From positions 310,001-374,000 of the forward strand of contig QKPN01000003.1 in assembly GCA_003258405.1 (NCBI GenBank): a DNA stretch of 64,000 bases, read 5' to 3'. The stretch's first letter is position 1, and each line of letters begins with the position of its first letter. A model generated the notes under the pieces. The model saw nothing but the letters and a program-made list of their open reading frames with translations. It was not told where the DNA came from and made no database searches. This DNA comes from Rhodobacteraceae bacterium DSL-40 (GTDB lineage Bacteria > Pseudomonadota > Alphaproteobacteria > Rhodobacterales > Rhodobacteraceae). Positions 45,574-54,640 of this stretch are shown here, one piece after another. Made by a program: the position numbers and the translations under genes.

Positions 45574-48206
45574 GCCGCCTCGGCGATGCTGAGGCGCATG
45601 AGGGTGCCGTCCGGCCCCGTGCGTTCGATCCAGGCATCACCGCCATGCATCTGTGCCACGCGGCGAACGAGCGAAAGCCCGAGGCCGACACCGGAGGCCT
45701 TGGTGGTAACAAGCGGATCGAAGGCACGCGCCCTGAGCTCGGGCGCGAGCCCCGGCCCGTTGTCCTCGATCTCGAGAACGCTGCGGCCCTCCTCCCGAAA
45801 GGCCCGCAGCACCACACGCGGGCGGTGGCCGGGCACGTCGACCGCCTCGGCGGCCTGCCAGCCGTTCTCGATGAGATTGCGGATGGCAAACTGAAGCCGG
45901 GCAGGATCGCAGCGCAGGAACATTCCCGCCGGCACGTCCAGATCCACATGCGCCCCGGCCGGATGCTCGTCGATCAGCGCCTCCAGCCAGTCCCGCAGAT
46001 CCACTGGAATCGTTTCATGCGCACCCTGTCGCGCGAAATCGAGCAGGATATCGATGATCCGGCTGCACCGGGCGATGTTGCGCCGGATGCGCTGGACATC
46101 CTCCTCCGCTTCCGGCCCGATGCCCGGGCTCCGCGAGAGCACTTCGACCGAACTGGTGATCGTCCCGAGCGGATTGCGCAGCTCGTGGCTGATCGTCGCG
46201 GCGACCTCGCCGACCGCCGCCAGACGCTGTCGGATCGCGAGTTCGCGCTGGGTCGAACCGAGGCGCTGCAGGGCCCCGAGCAGGTTTTCTTCGGTCAGTC
46301 GCCGGCGCTCGTTGGCCATCACCGCCCAGAAGGCAACGAGCGCCACCAGAGGCGCCGACCCGAGGAAGAAATGCGTCATCGCCCCGGTGTCGTGCAGGCT
46401 TCCCGCAAGGTTCAGCGCAATGAGATACAGGCCGCCGAGCCCGGCCATCAGTCCGAGAAACACGGCGCCCACCTGCCAGATCCGCGACCCGAGCCGCGGC
46501 GAGACCCGGTGCAGGCGCACGGCATCGGCGGTCGGATCAATGTCCTCCGGCATCGCGACATGCGGGCGCTTGCAAAAATCCCGGCAATGCGGCTCGAGAC
46601 TGCAGCAGAGCGAGCAGATCGGGCGCTGGTAGAAGGTGCAATAGGCCATGTCGCGCGGCTCGTAGTCATGGCTGCAGATCGCGCAACCGCAGCGCGCGAC
46701 ACCGGCGCCGAAATCATGCGTCCGGCGCGCGACATACCCCCGCCCCTGCCGGACAAGCCCGATCGCCGTTGCCGCGGCAAGCGAGACAAAGAACGCGATC
46801 GGCGGCGACCAGGCCTGCAGCAGCTCCCCACCGAACCCGAGGAAGAGCGCCAGTCCGAGCAAGCCGCCAACTGCCATGCCGCCGCAGCCGACAACGTTGA
46901 AATCCGGCAGATAGGCGCGCTTGAACTCGATCTGCGCCGGGCTGAAACCGAGCGGCTTCAGGATCGCGAGGTCGGCAAAGATCGCGCCAAGCCAGGCGAG
47001 CGCCAGATTGGCATAGATTGCGAGCACCGCCTCCAGCGTCGAGAACACCCCGAGCAGCATGAGCGCGCAACTTATTGCCACATGGAGCAGCAGCCAGACC
47101 AGCCGGCCGGGATGATAGCGCGCGATCCTGAGGAAGAAGTTCGATTGTGCCAGCGACCCGGCATAGGCGTTCGTGACGTTGATCTTGATCTGCGCGACCA
47201 GGATATAGACCGTCGCCACGACAAGCGCCGTGCCCGGGCCGAGCAGATACTCGTAGGCGTGCCAGAACATGCCGATGGGCTCGACGGCAAGGCTCGCGGG
47301 CATTCCGTCGCCAATGGCGAGCCAAGCAAGGAAACTCCCCATCAGGATCTTGGTGCCACCGATCAGGATCCAGCCCGGCCCGGCCAGGATGAGCGCCCCC
47401 CACCACTGCAGGCGCGTGGTGGCCTCGGGCGGCGGCAGAAAGCGCAGATAGTCGACCTGCTCGCCGATCTGGAGCGAAAGCGCACAGAGGACACCGATGG
47501 CGCCGCCAAGCGAGAGCAGCGTCATCGCGGGCCCGGGCGCGGCAAGCCAGGCCCGAACCCCTTCGGGCTCTGCCCAGAGGATCGCAACGAACGGCAGAAG
47601 CGCGAGCACGATCCAGGGGAGCTGGGTCACACGCTGGAAGCGCGAGATCGCGGTCATGCCCCTCGATGCAACCGGCAGGATGACGAGCGCCGACAGGAGA
47701 TATCCGAGCGGCAGCGGCAGCCCGAAGCACACGAAGAGCGCCTGCCCGATGATGACACCCTCGAGCGCGAAGAAGATGATGGTGTAGGTCGCGTAGATGA
47801 GCGAGGTAACCGTCGAGCCGATGTATCCGAAGCCCGCCCCCCGGGTGAGAAGATCCATGTCCACGTTGGAGCGGGCCACGTGATAGGCGATGGGCAATGA
47901 CGTCACGAATATGAAGATCGAGGCCAGCAGCACCGCAACGACCGTCGTCTGAACGCCCCAGGAAATCGTCAGCGCCGCACCGATCGCCTCGAGCGCGAGA
48001 AACGAGATCCCGCCGAGCGCGGTATGCGTGATCGTCGCCGGGCTCCAGCGGCGATGGCTCGCCGGGGCATAGCGCAGCGCGTAGTCCTCGATGGTCTCGT
48101 CGGCCACCCACGACTGGTAACTGCGCGGCGCGGGTTCGAGGCCCGGAAAACGGTCCCTGTCCCGCTCCGGATCCTCCGGCCGATCGTCCGCGCTCCGTCT
48201 GCCCAT
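45570..48206 (-). CDS. NCS1 permease-like domain fused to histidine kinase
   Basis: The 878-residue protein joins two families. Residues about 35-490 form a purine-cytosine permease (NCS1)-like domain of about 12 TM helices (YALRYAPASHRRWSPATI, QIKINVTNAYAGSL). Next comes a segment with nine cysteines (506-545; CGCAIC, CSLCC), two more TM helices (about 578-600 and 612-632) and a full kinase: His674 in TISHELRNPLG, N box NLIENGWQAAE, DNGPGLAPE and GVGLGL. It probably senses a small nitrogen compound through, or instead of, transport, as CbrA-type kinases do with SLC5 domains. It is divergent from formamidase. The ATG at 48204-48206 was chosen. Confidence 0.9.
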   Translation of the reverse strand: MGRRSADDRPEDPERDRDRFPGLEPAPRSYQSWVADETIEDYALRYAPASHRRWSPATITHTALGGISFLALEAIGAALTISWGVQTTVVAVLLASIFIFVTSLPIAYHVARSNVDMDLLTRGAGFGYIGSTVTSLIYATYTIIFFALEGVIIGQALFVCFGLPLPLGYLLSALVILPVASRGMTAISRFQRVTQLPWIVLALLPFVAILWAEPEGVRAWLAAPGPAMTLLSLGGAIGVLCALSLQIGEQVDYLRFLPPPEATTRLQWWGALILAGPGWILIGGTKILMGSFLAWLAIGDGMPASLAVEPIGMFWHAYEYLLGPGTALVVATVYILVAQIKINVTNAYAGSLAQSNFFLRIARYHPGRLVWLLLHVAISCALMLLGVFSTLEAVLAIYANLALAWLGAIFADLAILKPLGFSPAQIEFKRAYLPDFNVVGCGGMAVGGLLGLALFLGFGGELLQAWSPPIAFFVSLAAATAIGLVRQGRGYVARRTHDFGAGVARCGCAICSHDYEPRDMAYCTFYQRPICSLCCSLEPHCRDFCKRPHVAMPEDIDPTADAVRLHRVSPRLGSRIWQVGAVFLGLMAGLGGLYLIALNLAGSLHDTGAMTHFFLGSAPLVALVAFWAVMANERRRLTEENLLGALQRLGSTQRELAIRQRLAAVGEVAATISHELRNPLGTITSSVEVLSRSPGIGPEAEEDVQRIRRNIARCSRIIDILLDFARQGAHETIPVDLRDWLEALIDEHPAGAHVDLDVPAGMFLRCDPARLQFAIRNLIENGWQAAEAVDVPGHRPRVVLRAFREEGRSVLEIEDNGPGLAPELRARAFDPLVTTKASGVGLGLSLVRRVAQMHGGDAWIERTGPDGTLMRLSIAEAA

Positions 48207-48372
48207 GTCTTCACTCCGGCCAAGTCTTCGGCAACAGCGGCGCGCCCTTCGCCGGCTGGAACCGCGCACCCTAGCGCCGAAAGCGACAGCTGTGAATGCG
48301 CGCGGGGTCCCCGCACCTGGCGTGCACGCGCCCGCTCTCCATCGCGGCCACAAATCCGCCACGGCGCAAGGC

Positions 48373-48426
48373 CCGGTTACACGAAATTACATTTGGCCGC
48401 GTTTCGGGACGAACGCCGGTTACACG
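48373..48426 (+). promoter_or_regulatory. Direct repeats CCGGTTACACG before formamidase
   Basis: Two identical 11-mers (48373-48383 and 48416-48426) are 43 bases apart, about four helical turns, in the divergent promoter region between the permease-kinase and fmdA. Between them lies GCGTT-N8-AACGC. Same-face repeats are typical of response-regulator sites. The linked OmpR-type regulator is the likely ligand; this is inference. Confidence 0.5.
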
Positions 48427-48494
48427 GCCGGCCCAGATTGATGCCCGACCGGTGCCCCCCGAGACGGCGCCGGCGCAGAAACAGGGAGGCATCC

Positions 48495-49721
48495 ATGCCA
48501 AAGACAGTCTTCGAGGTCGATCTCACCAAGGCTCCCGAAGAAGCCGCACAGAAGCCGCACAACCGCTGGCACCCCGACATCCCGATGGTGGAGACCTTCA
48601 AGCCCGGAGACGTTCTGCGCGTCGAATGCTACGACTGGACCGGCGGGCAGATCGGCAACAACGACAGCGCCAACGATATCCGTGACGTGGACCTCACGCG
48701 GGTCCACTACCTCTCCGGCCCGTTCGGCTTCGAAGGCGCCGAACCGGGCGACCTACTGGTCGTGGACATCCTCGACATCGGCGCGATGGACGACTCGCGC
48801 TGGGGCTTCAACGGCCTCTTCGCCAAGGAAAACGGCGGCGGCTTTCTCACCGAGCACTACCCCAACGCCACGAAGTCGATCTGGGATTTCGAGGGCATCT
48901 ACACCACCTCGCGCCACATTCCCGGCGTGCGCTATCCCGGCCTGATCCACCCGGGCCTCATCGGTTGCCTGCCGGATCACAAGCTGCTCGCCGAGGCCAA
49001 CCGCCGCGAGGCCGAGCTCATCGCGACCGATCCTGACCGCGTTCCGCCGCTCGCCTGCCCGCCCGATGCCTCCACCGCGCTGATGGGCCTGCTCAAGGGC
49101 ACCGCCGCCGATACCGCCGCCAAGGAGGCCTGGCGCACGGTGCCGCCGCGCGAGCACGGTGGCAACTGCGACATCAAGAACCTCTCGCGCGGCTCCAAGG
49201 TCTATTTCCCCGTCTACGTGAAGGGCGGCGGGCTCTCGATGGGCGATATCCACTTCAGCCAGGGCGATGGCGAGATCACCTTCTGCGGCGCGATCGAAAT
49301 GGCCGGCTGGATCGACATCAAGGTCGAGATCATCAAGGACGGCATGTCGAAATACGGCGTCATCAACCCGATCTTCCGGCCCTCGCCGATCGATCCGCAT
49401 TTCGACGACTACCTGATCTTCGAGGGCATCTCGGTCGATGAGCACACCGGCGAGCAATACTATCTCGACGCCCATGTCGCCTACCGCCGCGCCTGTCTCA
49501 ACGCGATCGAGTACCTGAAGAAATTCGGCTACTCGGGCGAGCAGGCCTACATGATCCTCGGCACCGCGCCCGTCGAGGGCCGCATCGCGGGCATCGTCGA
49601 CATTCCCAACGTCTGCGCGACACTCGCCATCCCCACGGCCATCTTCGACTTCGACATCCGGCCGAACGGCGACGGACCGAAGCGCTCCGTCCCCGACATC
49701 CCGGTCGCCATGACGAGCTGA
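48495..49721 (+). CDS. fmdA: Formamidase (FmdA/acetamidase family)
   Basis: The 408-residue cytoplasmic enzyme hydrolyses formamide to formate and ammonia. The family N-terminus (PHNRWHPDIPM), GDVLRVECYDWTGGQIGNND, HPGLIGCLPDH, REHGGNCDIKNL and GVHFSQGDGE-like GDIHFSQGDGE segments are all present, and length equals that of Methylophilus FmdA. Start ATG 48495 has GGGAGG upstream. It is followed by an AmiS/UreI channel and an FmdB-like gene, a standard amide utilisation set, and is divergent from the transporter-kinase. Confidence 0.95.
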   Translation: MPKTVFEVDLTKAPEEAAQKPHNRWHPDIPMVETFKPGDVLRVECYDWTGGQIGNNDSANDIRDVDLTRVHYLSGPFGFEGAEPGDLLVVDILDIGAMDDSRWGFNGLFAKENGGGFLTEHYPNATKSIWDFEGIYTTSRHIPGVRYPGLIHPGLIGCLPDHKLLAEANRREAELIATDPDRVPPLACPPDASTALMGLLKGTAADTAAKEAWRTVPPREHGGNCDIKNLSRGSKVYFPVYVKGGGLSMGDIHFSQGDGEITFCGAIEMAGWIDIKVEIIKDGMSKYGVINPIFRPSPIDPHFDDYLIFEGISVDEHTGEQYYLDAHVAYRRACLNAIEYLKKFGYSGEQAYMILGTAPVEGRIAGIVDIPNVCATLAIPTAIFDFDIRPNGDGPKRSVPDIPVAMTS

Positions 49722-49860
49722 GGCCCCGCCGCGCCCGCCCCGCACGCCGGGGCGGGACAGTCGGAGCGGGCGGTGCCACGCGCCGCGCCGCTCCAGGACG
49801 TTCAATCAGATCGGACAGGTCCTCCAAACCGGAGCGGCTCCGATCGGGGAGACAAGATCC

Positions 49861-50373
49861 ATGTTGCTCGGATTTCTTCTATTCTACGTCGGCGCCGTGC
49901 TGTTTCTCAACGGGATCTGGCTCATGGGCAAGATCCAGGACCGGGAAATCGTCGTCATCAACATCGTCTCCGGCCTCGTGGCCGCGGGCGTGGTGATCCA
50001 GAGCGCCTTCGGTCCGGCCGCCGACCCGGACACGGTACGCGCCGCAGCCCTGACCCTCATGTTCAGCACCACCTATTTCTGGGTCGCCTACAACCGCCTC
50101 GTCGCGGTCGACGGTCGCGGGCTCGGCTGGTTCAGCCTCTTCGTCGCCATCAGCACGGCGCCGGTCTTCCTCCGCGGGATCGGGTCCGCCGCCTCGCCGG
50201 GCGAATTCTGGCTGGCCGGAAACTGGCTCATCTGGGGCGTGCTCTGGTTCATGTATTTCCTGCTGCTGGCACTCGGGCGCCCGATCCTGCGCCAGACGGC
50301 ATGGGTCACGCTCATCGCCGGGATCGTGACCGGCTGGGTGCCGGGATACCTGCTGCTCGACGGACTGCTGTAA
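49861..50373 (+). CDS. AmiS/UreI-family amide or urea channel
   Basis: The 170-residue protein has about six TM helices (MLLGFLLFYVGAVLFLNGIWL; TYFWVAYNRL; WGVLWFMYFLLLAL), as in the AmiS/UreI family of six-helix channels for urea and short amides. It lies 139 bases after fmdA and 12 bases before the FmdB-like gene. Formamide or short-chain amide uptake is the natural reading. Confidence 0.92.
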   Translation: MLLGFLLFYVGAVLFLNGIWLMGKIQDREIVVINIVSGLVAAGVVIQSAFGPAADPDTVRAAALTLMFSTTYFWVAYNRLVAVDGRGLGWFSLFVAISTAPVFLRGIGSAASPGEFWLAGNWLIWGVLWFMYFLLLALGRPILRQTAWVTLIAGIVTGWVPGYLLLDGLL

Positions 50374-50385
50374 GGGAGCGCTTCG

Positions 50386-50682
50386 ATGCCGATCTACGAT
50401 TTCCACTGCGCCGACCATGGCATCTTCACCGACCGGGTCAGTTACGAGGCGAGCCGGGCCGGCATCGCCTGCCCCTGCTGCGGCAACACGAGCGCGGTGC
50501 TGCCCGCCCTGCCCCAGATCAGCACGCTCTCGAGCGCGCTGCGCCGGGCCGAACACCGGGCGGAAACCAGCTCCGGCGCGCCGAAGGTGGTGAAACGCAG
50601 CCACCTGCCGAGTTGCGGCTGCAACCTCTGCAAGAAGAAGGCGCCGCCCACCTCCCGGCGCTGGATGCTCGGCCAGTGCTGA
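50386..50682 (+). CDS. FmdB-family zinc ribbon protein
   Basis: The 98-residue protein has the FmdB N-terminus (MPIYDFHCADHGIF) and a zinc ribbon with CPCC at about residues 29-32; usual partners are CxxC pairs, and a second cysteine group (CGCNLC) lies near residue 77. FmdB was described as a regulator of amide genes in Methylophilus. Whether it acts on DNA here is unknown. It is co-oriented with the channel gene 12 bases upstream. Confidence 0.9.
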   Translation: MPIYDFHCADHGIFTDRVSYEASRAGIACPCCGNTSAVLPALPQISTLSSALRRAEHRAETSSGAPKVVKRSHLPSCGCNLCKKKAPPTSRRWMLGQC

Positions 50683-50840
50683 GGGCATCGCCGGGGCATA
50701 CCATCCCCCGGCGATGCGCCGCGCCCGCGCCCGAATGACCCTTGACGGGAGCGGCCGAGCGGGTCGTGGTCGACGCCTGGCCACGTCGGGAGACATTGCA
50801 TTCCGTCGCGGCCCGGCAGGACCGAGACACGAGGAGAGCC

Positions 50841-51449
50841 ATGAGCACGACGATCACCGGCCCCGACGGGCAGCCGCGCTGCCGCTGGAGCGCGAGTGCC
50901 GACGAGATGCCCTATCATGACGCGGAATGGGGCATGCCGGTCGGCGACGACCGCCGCCTCTTCGAGAAGCTCTCGCTCGAGGGGTTCCAGTCCGGCCTGA
51001 GCTGGCGGACGATCCTCGTCAAGCGCGAGAACTTCCGGGCCGCCTTCGCGGGCTTCGATTTCGACAAGGTGGCCGAATTCGGCGAGGCCGACGTCGCGCG
51101 GCTGCTGCAGGATGCCGGGATCGTGCGGCACCGCGGCAAGATCGAGGCGGTCATCAACAACGCCCGCCGCGCACGGGAACTTGCGGCGGAGGCGGGCTCG
51201 CTCGCGGCCTATCTCTGGCGCTACGAGCCCGATCCCGCGACATGCGCCCCGCCGCAGACCGTCTCGACCTCGCCCGAATCCGTCGCGCTTTCGAAGGATC
51301 TCAAGAAGCGCGGCTGGAAGTTCGTCGGGCCGACGACCCTCTATGCCTTCATGCAGTCGATGGGCATGGTGAACGATCATGTGGAGGGCTGTGCCTACCG
51401 CGCGCGGATCGACGAGGCGCGCGCCGCGTTCCGGCGGCCGGGCCGGTAG
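50841..51449 (+). CDS. tag: DNA-3-methyladenine glycosylase I
   Basis: The 202-residue enzyme removes 3-methyladenine from DNA. It has the Tag features: RCRWSASADEMPYHDAEWG (active-site Glu, zinc Cys/His), FEKLSLEGFQSGLSWRTIL, the helix-hairpin region and the C-terminal zinc ligands in MVNDHVEGC. Start ATG 50841 follows GAGGAGAG. It runs 158 bases after the FmdB gene. Its 3' end overlaps, on the other strand, the tail of the DUF6525-like gene. Confidence 0.94.
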   Translation: MSTTITGPDGQPRCRWSASADEMPYHDAEWGMPVGDDRRLFEKLSLEGFQSGLSWRTILVKRENFRAAFAGFDFDKVAEFGEADVARLLQDAGIVRHRGKIEAVINNARRARELAAEAGSLAAYLWRYEPDPATCAPPQTVSTSPESVALSKDLKKRGWKFVGPTTLYAFMQSMGMVNDHVEGCAYRARIDEARAAFRRPGR

Positions 51450-51765
51450 CGTCCGCCGCGCCCCCGGTCGCGGCTTCGGGATGCCCCTTCCCCCAGACCG
51501 CGCCGGTATCGCGGGCGAGCGCCCGGGCCTCGAGCGCATCGAGCGCGGCAATGGCGCGGGCCACGTCGCCCCCGGCCGTCTCGATGGCGCGGGCAAAGGC
51601 GCGACGGACCGAGCGCGGGCTCCAGGGCAGCCGCGCGCCCGCGAGCCAGGCGCGCAGACGCGGCGGCAGCGCATCGAACTCCGCCATGGGGTCCCCGCTC
51701 CGGCGGCGGCGCGGCAGGGCGCTCGCACCATTCCGCCCGCCGCGCGGCTCAGGCCGCTGCGCCAT
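51349..51765 (-). CDS. DUF6525-like protein
   Basis: A 138-residue frame starts at ATG 51763-51765, overlapping the CobW gene's 3' end by 17 bases. The sequence [20 protein letters not shown] and [15 protein letters not shown] with [10 protein letters not shown] fits the small Rhodobacterales DUF6525 family as I recall it; the usual length is about 100 residues. The last 35 residues ([14 protein letters not shown]...) are low-complexity and lie antisense to tag, so the true end may differ from family expectation. Function unknown. Confidence 0.55.
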   Translation of the reverse strand: MAQRPEPRGGRNGASALPRRRRSGDPMAEFDALPPRLRAWLAGARLPWSPRSVRRAFARAIETAGGDVARAIAALDALEARALARDTGAVWGKGHPEAATGGAADATGPAAGTRRAPRRSARGRHSPPHDRSPCPSTA

Positions 51766-52975
51766 GTGCCCAGGCCGGAAACGGATCGGCCAGCCCTTCC
51801 CAGCGCTCCGGCACGAAGGCCTCCGGCCCGACCTCGCCCATGAGGCAGGCATCGAGCGCCGCGGAAATCGCCTCCCGGTCGAGGTCCGAGCCGATGAAGA
51901 CGATCTCCTGCCGCCGGTCGCCGAAGGGCTCGCACCATTCCGCGGTCATGCGCTGCACCATCTGCGGATCGTCGGGCCAGTAGCGCTTCGGCACCGCCGC
52001 CCACCAGCGTCCGAGGGGTCGCACGCCCGAAACCGCACCCGCGAGGCTGAATTCCGCCACCCAGTCGGGCCGGGTCGCGATCCAGAAATGTCCCTTCGCG
52101 CGGATGACGCCAGGCAGCGGTCCGTTCAGCACCGAATGGATGGCCGAGGGGTGAAAGGGCCTGCGCGCCCGGTAGACGAAGGACGAGATACCGTATTCCT
52201 CGGTCTCGGGCGTGTGTTCGGCGAAACCGTAGAGCTCCTTGAACCAGAGCGGGTGGCCATGCGCGCGATCGAAATCGAAGAGGCGTGTGTCGAACATCGC
52301 GGCGGCCGGCACCCGGCCATGGTCGGCCTCGATCAGTCGGGCCTCGGAATTGAGGCTGCGGATGATGCGCCGCGCCGCCTCGGCCCGCTCGGGCCCCGCG
52401 TCATGCACCTTGTTGAGCACGATGATGTCGGCGAACTCGATCTGGTCCACGAGCAGATCGACCAGCGTGCGCGCGTCGTCCGCACCGAGGCTTTCGCCAC
52501 GGTCGGCGAGGAAGTCGTGGCTCGAAAAGTCCCCGAGCAGGTTGATGGCGTCAACCACCGTGATGGTGGCGTCGAGGCGGGCGACATCCTCGAGGCTCCT
52601 GCCCTCCGCGTCGCGGAACTCGAAGGTGGCGGCGACCGGCAGCGGCTCTGATACCCCGGTCGATTCGATCACCAGCGCATCGAACCGGCGCTCGCCCGCG
52701 AGACGGCGCACTTCCGTCAGCAGGTCCTCGCGCAGCGTGCAGCAGATGCAGCCGTTGGTCATCTCGACGAGGGTTTCCTCCGCGCGCGAAAGCTCGGCCC
52801 CCCCGGCGCGGACGAGATCGGCATCGATGTTCACCTCCGACATGTCGTTCACGATGACCGCGACGCGGCGCCCCTCGCGGTTGTTGAGAATGTGGTTGAG
52901 CAGCGTCGTCTTCCCGGCTCCGAGGAACCCGGAGATGAGCGTCACGGGAAGGCGCGTATCGGCGGCGGCGGGCAT
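51749..52975 (-). CDS. CobW-family GTPase, probable zinc metallochaperone
   Basis: The 408-residue G3E GTPase has Walker [17 protein letters not shown], the metal motif [10 protein letters not shown] (CxCC), ESTGVSEP and the NKVH guanine motif, with a C-terminal CobW domain. COG0523 proteins of this length, called ZigA/ZagA/YeiR types, deliver zinc during shortage. A perfect Zur box sits 35 bases before the ATG, which strongly favours a zinc role over cobalt or nitrile hydratase maturation. Confidence 0.92.
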   Translation of the reverse strand: MPAAADTRLPVTLISGFLGAGKTTLLNHILNNREGRRVAVIVNDMSEVNIDADLVRAGGAELSRAEETLVEMTNGCICCTLREDLLTEVRRLAGERRFDALVIESTGVSEPLPVAATFEFRDAEGRSLEDVARLDATITVVDAINLLGDFSSHDFLADRGESLGADDARTLVDLLVDQIEFADIIVLNKVHDAGPERAEAARRIIRSLNSEARLIEADHGRVPAAAMFDTRLFDFDRAHGHPLWFKELYGFAEHTPETEEYGISSFVYRARRPFHPSAIHSVLNGPLPGVIRAKGHFWIATRPDWVAEFSLAGAVSGVRPLGRWWAAVPKRYWPDDPQMVQRMTAEWCEPFGDRRQEIVFIGSDLDREAISAALDACLMGEVGPEAFVPERWEGLADPFPAWAHGAAA

Positions 52976-53009
52976 GCAAGTCTCCCTGCTGGATGGGTCA
53001 GGGCTATAT

Positions 53010-53024
53010 TGTTATAGTATAACA
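53010..53024 (-). promoter_or_regulatory. Zur box
   Basis: TGTTATA-G-TATAACA is a perfect inverted repeat matching the alphaproteobacterial Zur consensus. It lies between the CobW GTPase and the divergent acyl-CoA ligase, nearer to the GTPase (35 bases). Zur-Zn would repress the GTPase when zinc is plentiful. Confidence 0.8.
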
Positions 53025-53089
53025 TATCATACCGCAACCGGTCCGAAGGGTGCATTGCAGCAAGTCCGGGATGCCGCTACGAATGCCGC

Positions 53090-54640
53090 ATGACCCAGGA
53101 CGCACTCTTCGACGAAGGGCCGTTTGCGCCCTGCCCCGAGACCTTCAACATGGCGGCGCACACCTTCGCCCCGGCCCTTCGCGCGCCCGAACGGACGGCG
53201 CTGGAGGTCCTGTGGGCACCGGGTGAGATGGCCGAGCATTGGACCCACGGGGCGCTGCGCGAGGCGGTGCTGCGGGTGGCGGGGGGGCTTGCGGCGGTGG
53301 GGATCGGCCGGGGGGACAGGGTGCTGCTCCGGATCGGGAACTCCTCGGATTTCCCGCTGCTCTTCTTCGGCGCCATCGCGCTCGGCGCGGTGCCGGTGCC
53401 GACTTCATCGATGCTCACGCCCCACGAGATCGCGGTGATCCTCGCCGATCTCGAACCGGCATTCATCTGTCGCGGCGAAGGTCTCGAGCTGCCGGATACG
53501 GGCGGGATCCCGGTTCTGGGGCCGGAGGAAATCCGCGAGCTGCGCGAGGCCGGGCCGGGCGAATTTGCGGCGACGCGGGCGGAGGATCCGGCCTTCATGA
53601 TCTATACCTCCGGCACCGGCGGCCGGCCCAAGGGGGTGCTCCACGCCCAGCGGGCAGCCTGGGCGCGGCGGATGATGTGGCAGGGCTGGTACGGGCTCGG
53701 CGCGGATGACCGGATGCTCCATGCCGGGGCCTTCAACTGGACCTACACGCTCGGGGCGGGCCTGACCGACCCCTGGGCGATGGGGGCGGCGGCGCTGATC
53801 TATGCCGGCCCGCCGGACCGGCATGTCTGGCCGCACCTTGCCGAGGCGCACCGGGCGACGATCTTTGCCGCGGTGCCCGGGGTCTACCGCCAGATGCTGG
53901 GCGATGATGCGGCGCTTGCGCGCGGGTTTGCCCATCTCCGGCACGGGCTGAGCGCGGGAGAGGCGCTGCCGAAGCAGGTGGCGGCGGCCTGGAGCGGAGC
54001 GACGGGGAAGCCGATCCATGAGGCGCTGGGCATGTCGGAGATCTCGACCTACATCTCCTTCTCGCCCGACCGGCCGAGGATCGAGGGCCGGGCGGGCTAT
54101 CCGCAGCCGGGGCGGCGGGTGGCGATCCTGGCCGAGGATGGCGGGGCGGAGGATCTGGCGCTCCGGGGCGAGGACGGGCTGCTGGCGGTCTCGCGCCGCG
54201 ATCCGGGCCTGATGCTCGGCTACTGGCGGCGGCCGGAGGAGACGGCGGAGGCGTTCCGGGGCGAGTGGTTTCTGACCAGCGACCGGGCCCGGATGGACGA
54301 GGACGGGGCGATCACCTATCTCGGACGGGCGGACGACGTGATGAACGCGGGCGGGTTCCGGGTGAGCCCGGCGGAGGTCGAATATGCCCTTCTCCACCAC
54401 CCCGGCGTCGCCGAGGCGGCGGTGGTGGCGACCCCGGTGCGGGAAGGGGTCTCGATCATCACCGCCTTCTACGTGCCGCGCGGGGCGGCGGTGGCCGAGG
54501 AAGAGCTTGCGGCCCATTGCGCGGGCGAGCTGGCGCGCTACAAATGCCCGCGGGCGTTCCGGGCGGTCGAGGCGCTGCCCCGGAGTGCCAACGGCAAGAT
54601 CCAGCGACGCCACCTCAGGGCAATGGAGGGAGATGCATGA
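53090..54640 (+). CDS. Acyl-CoA ligase (benzoate/medium-chain type)
   Basis: The 516-residue AMP-forming enzyme has the P-loop YTSGTGGRPKGVLH, the GMSEISTYIS substrate/adenylate motif, the SDRARMDEDG...YLGRADDVMNAGGFRVSP hinge and the catalytic lysine in SANGKIQRRH. It resembles benzoate-CoA ligases and related acyl-CoA synthetases. The acid is unknown. It overlaps the DsbA-like gene by 4 bases (ATGA). Confidence 0.88.
   Translation: MTQDALFDEGPFAPCPETFNMAAHTFAPALRAPERTALEVLWAPGEMAEHWTHGALREAVLRVAGGLAAVGIGRGDRVLLRIGNSSDFPLLFFGAIALGAVPVPTSSMLTPHEIAVILADLEPAFICRGEGLELPDTGGIPVLGPEEIRELREAGPGEFAATRAEDPAFMIYTSGTGGRPKGVLHAQRAAWARRMMWQGWYGLGADDRMLHAGAFNWTYTLGAGLTDPWAMGAAALIYAGPPDRHVWPHLAEAHRATIFAAVPGVYRQMLGDDAALARGFAHLRHGLSAGEALPKQVAAAWSGATGKPIHEALGMSEISTYISFSPDRPRIEGRAGYPQPGRRVAILAEDGGAEDLALRGEDGLLAVSRRDPGLMLGYWRRPEETAEAFRGEWFLTSDRARMDEDGAITYLGRADDVMNAGGFRVSPAEVEYALLHHPGVAEAAVVATPVREGVSIITAFYVPRGAAVAEEELAAHCAGELARYKCPRAFRAVEALPRSANGKIQRRHLRAMEGDA

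Noticed and set aside
45558-47900. 780-codon frame opposite the permease-kinase
   Set aside because: The other strand encodes recognisable permease and kinase domains; this frame is low-complexity.
52976-53089. Replication origin at the AT-rich gap near the skew change
   Set aside because: The AT-rich core is explained by the Zur box and I see no DnaA-box cluster.
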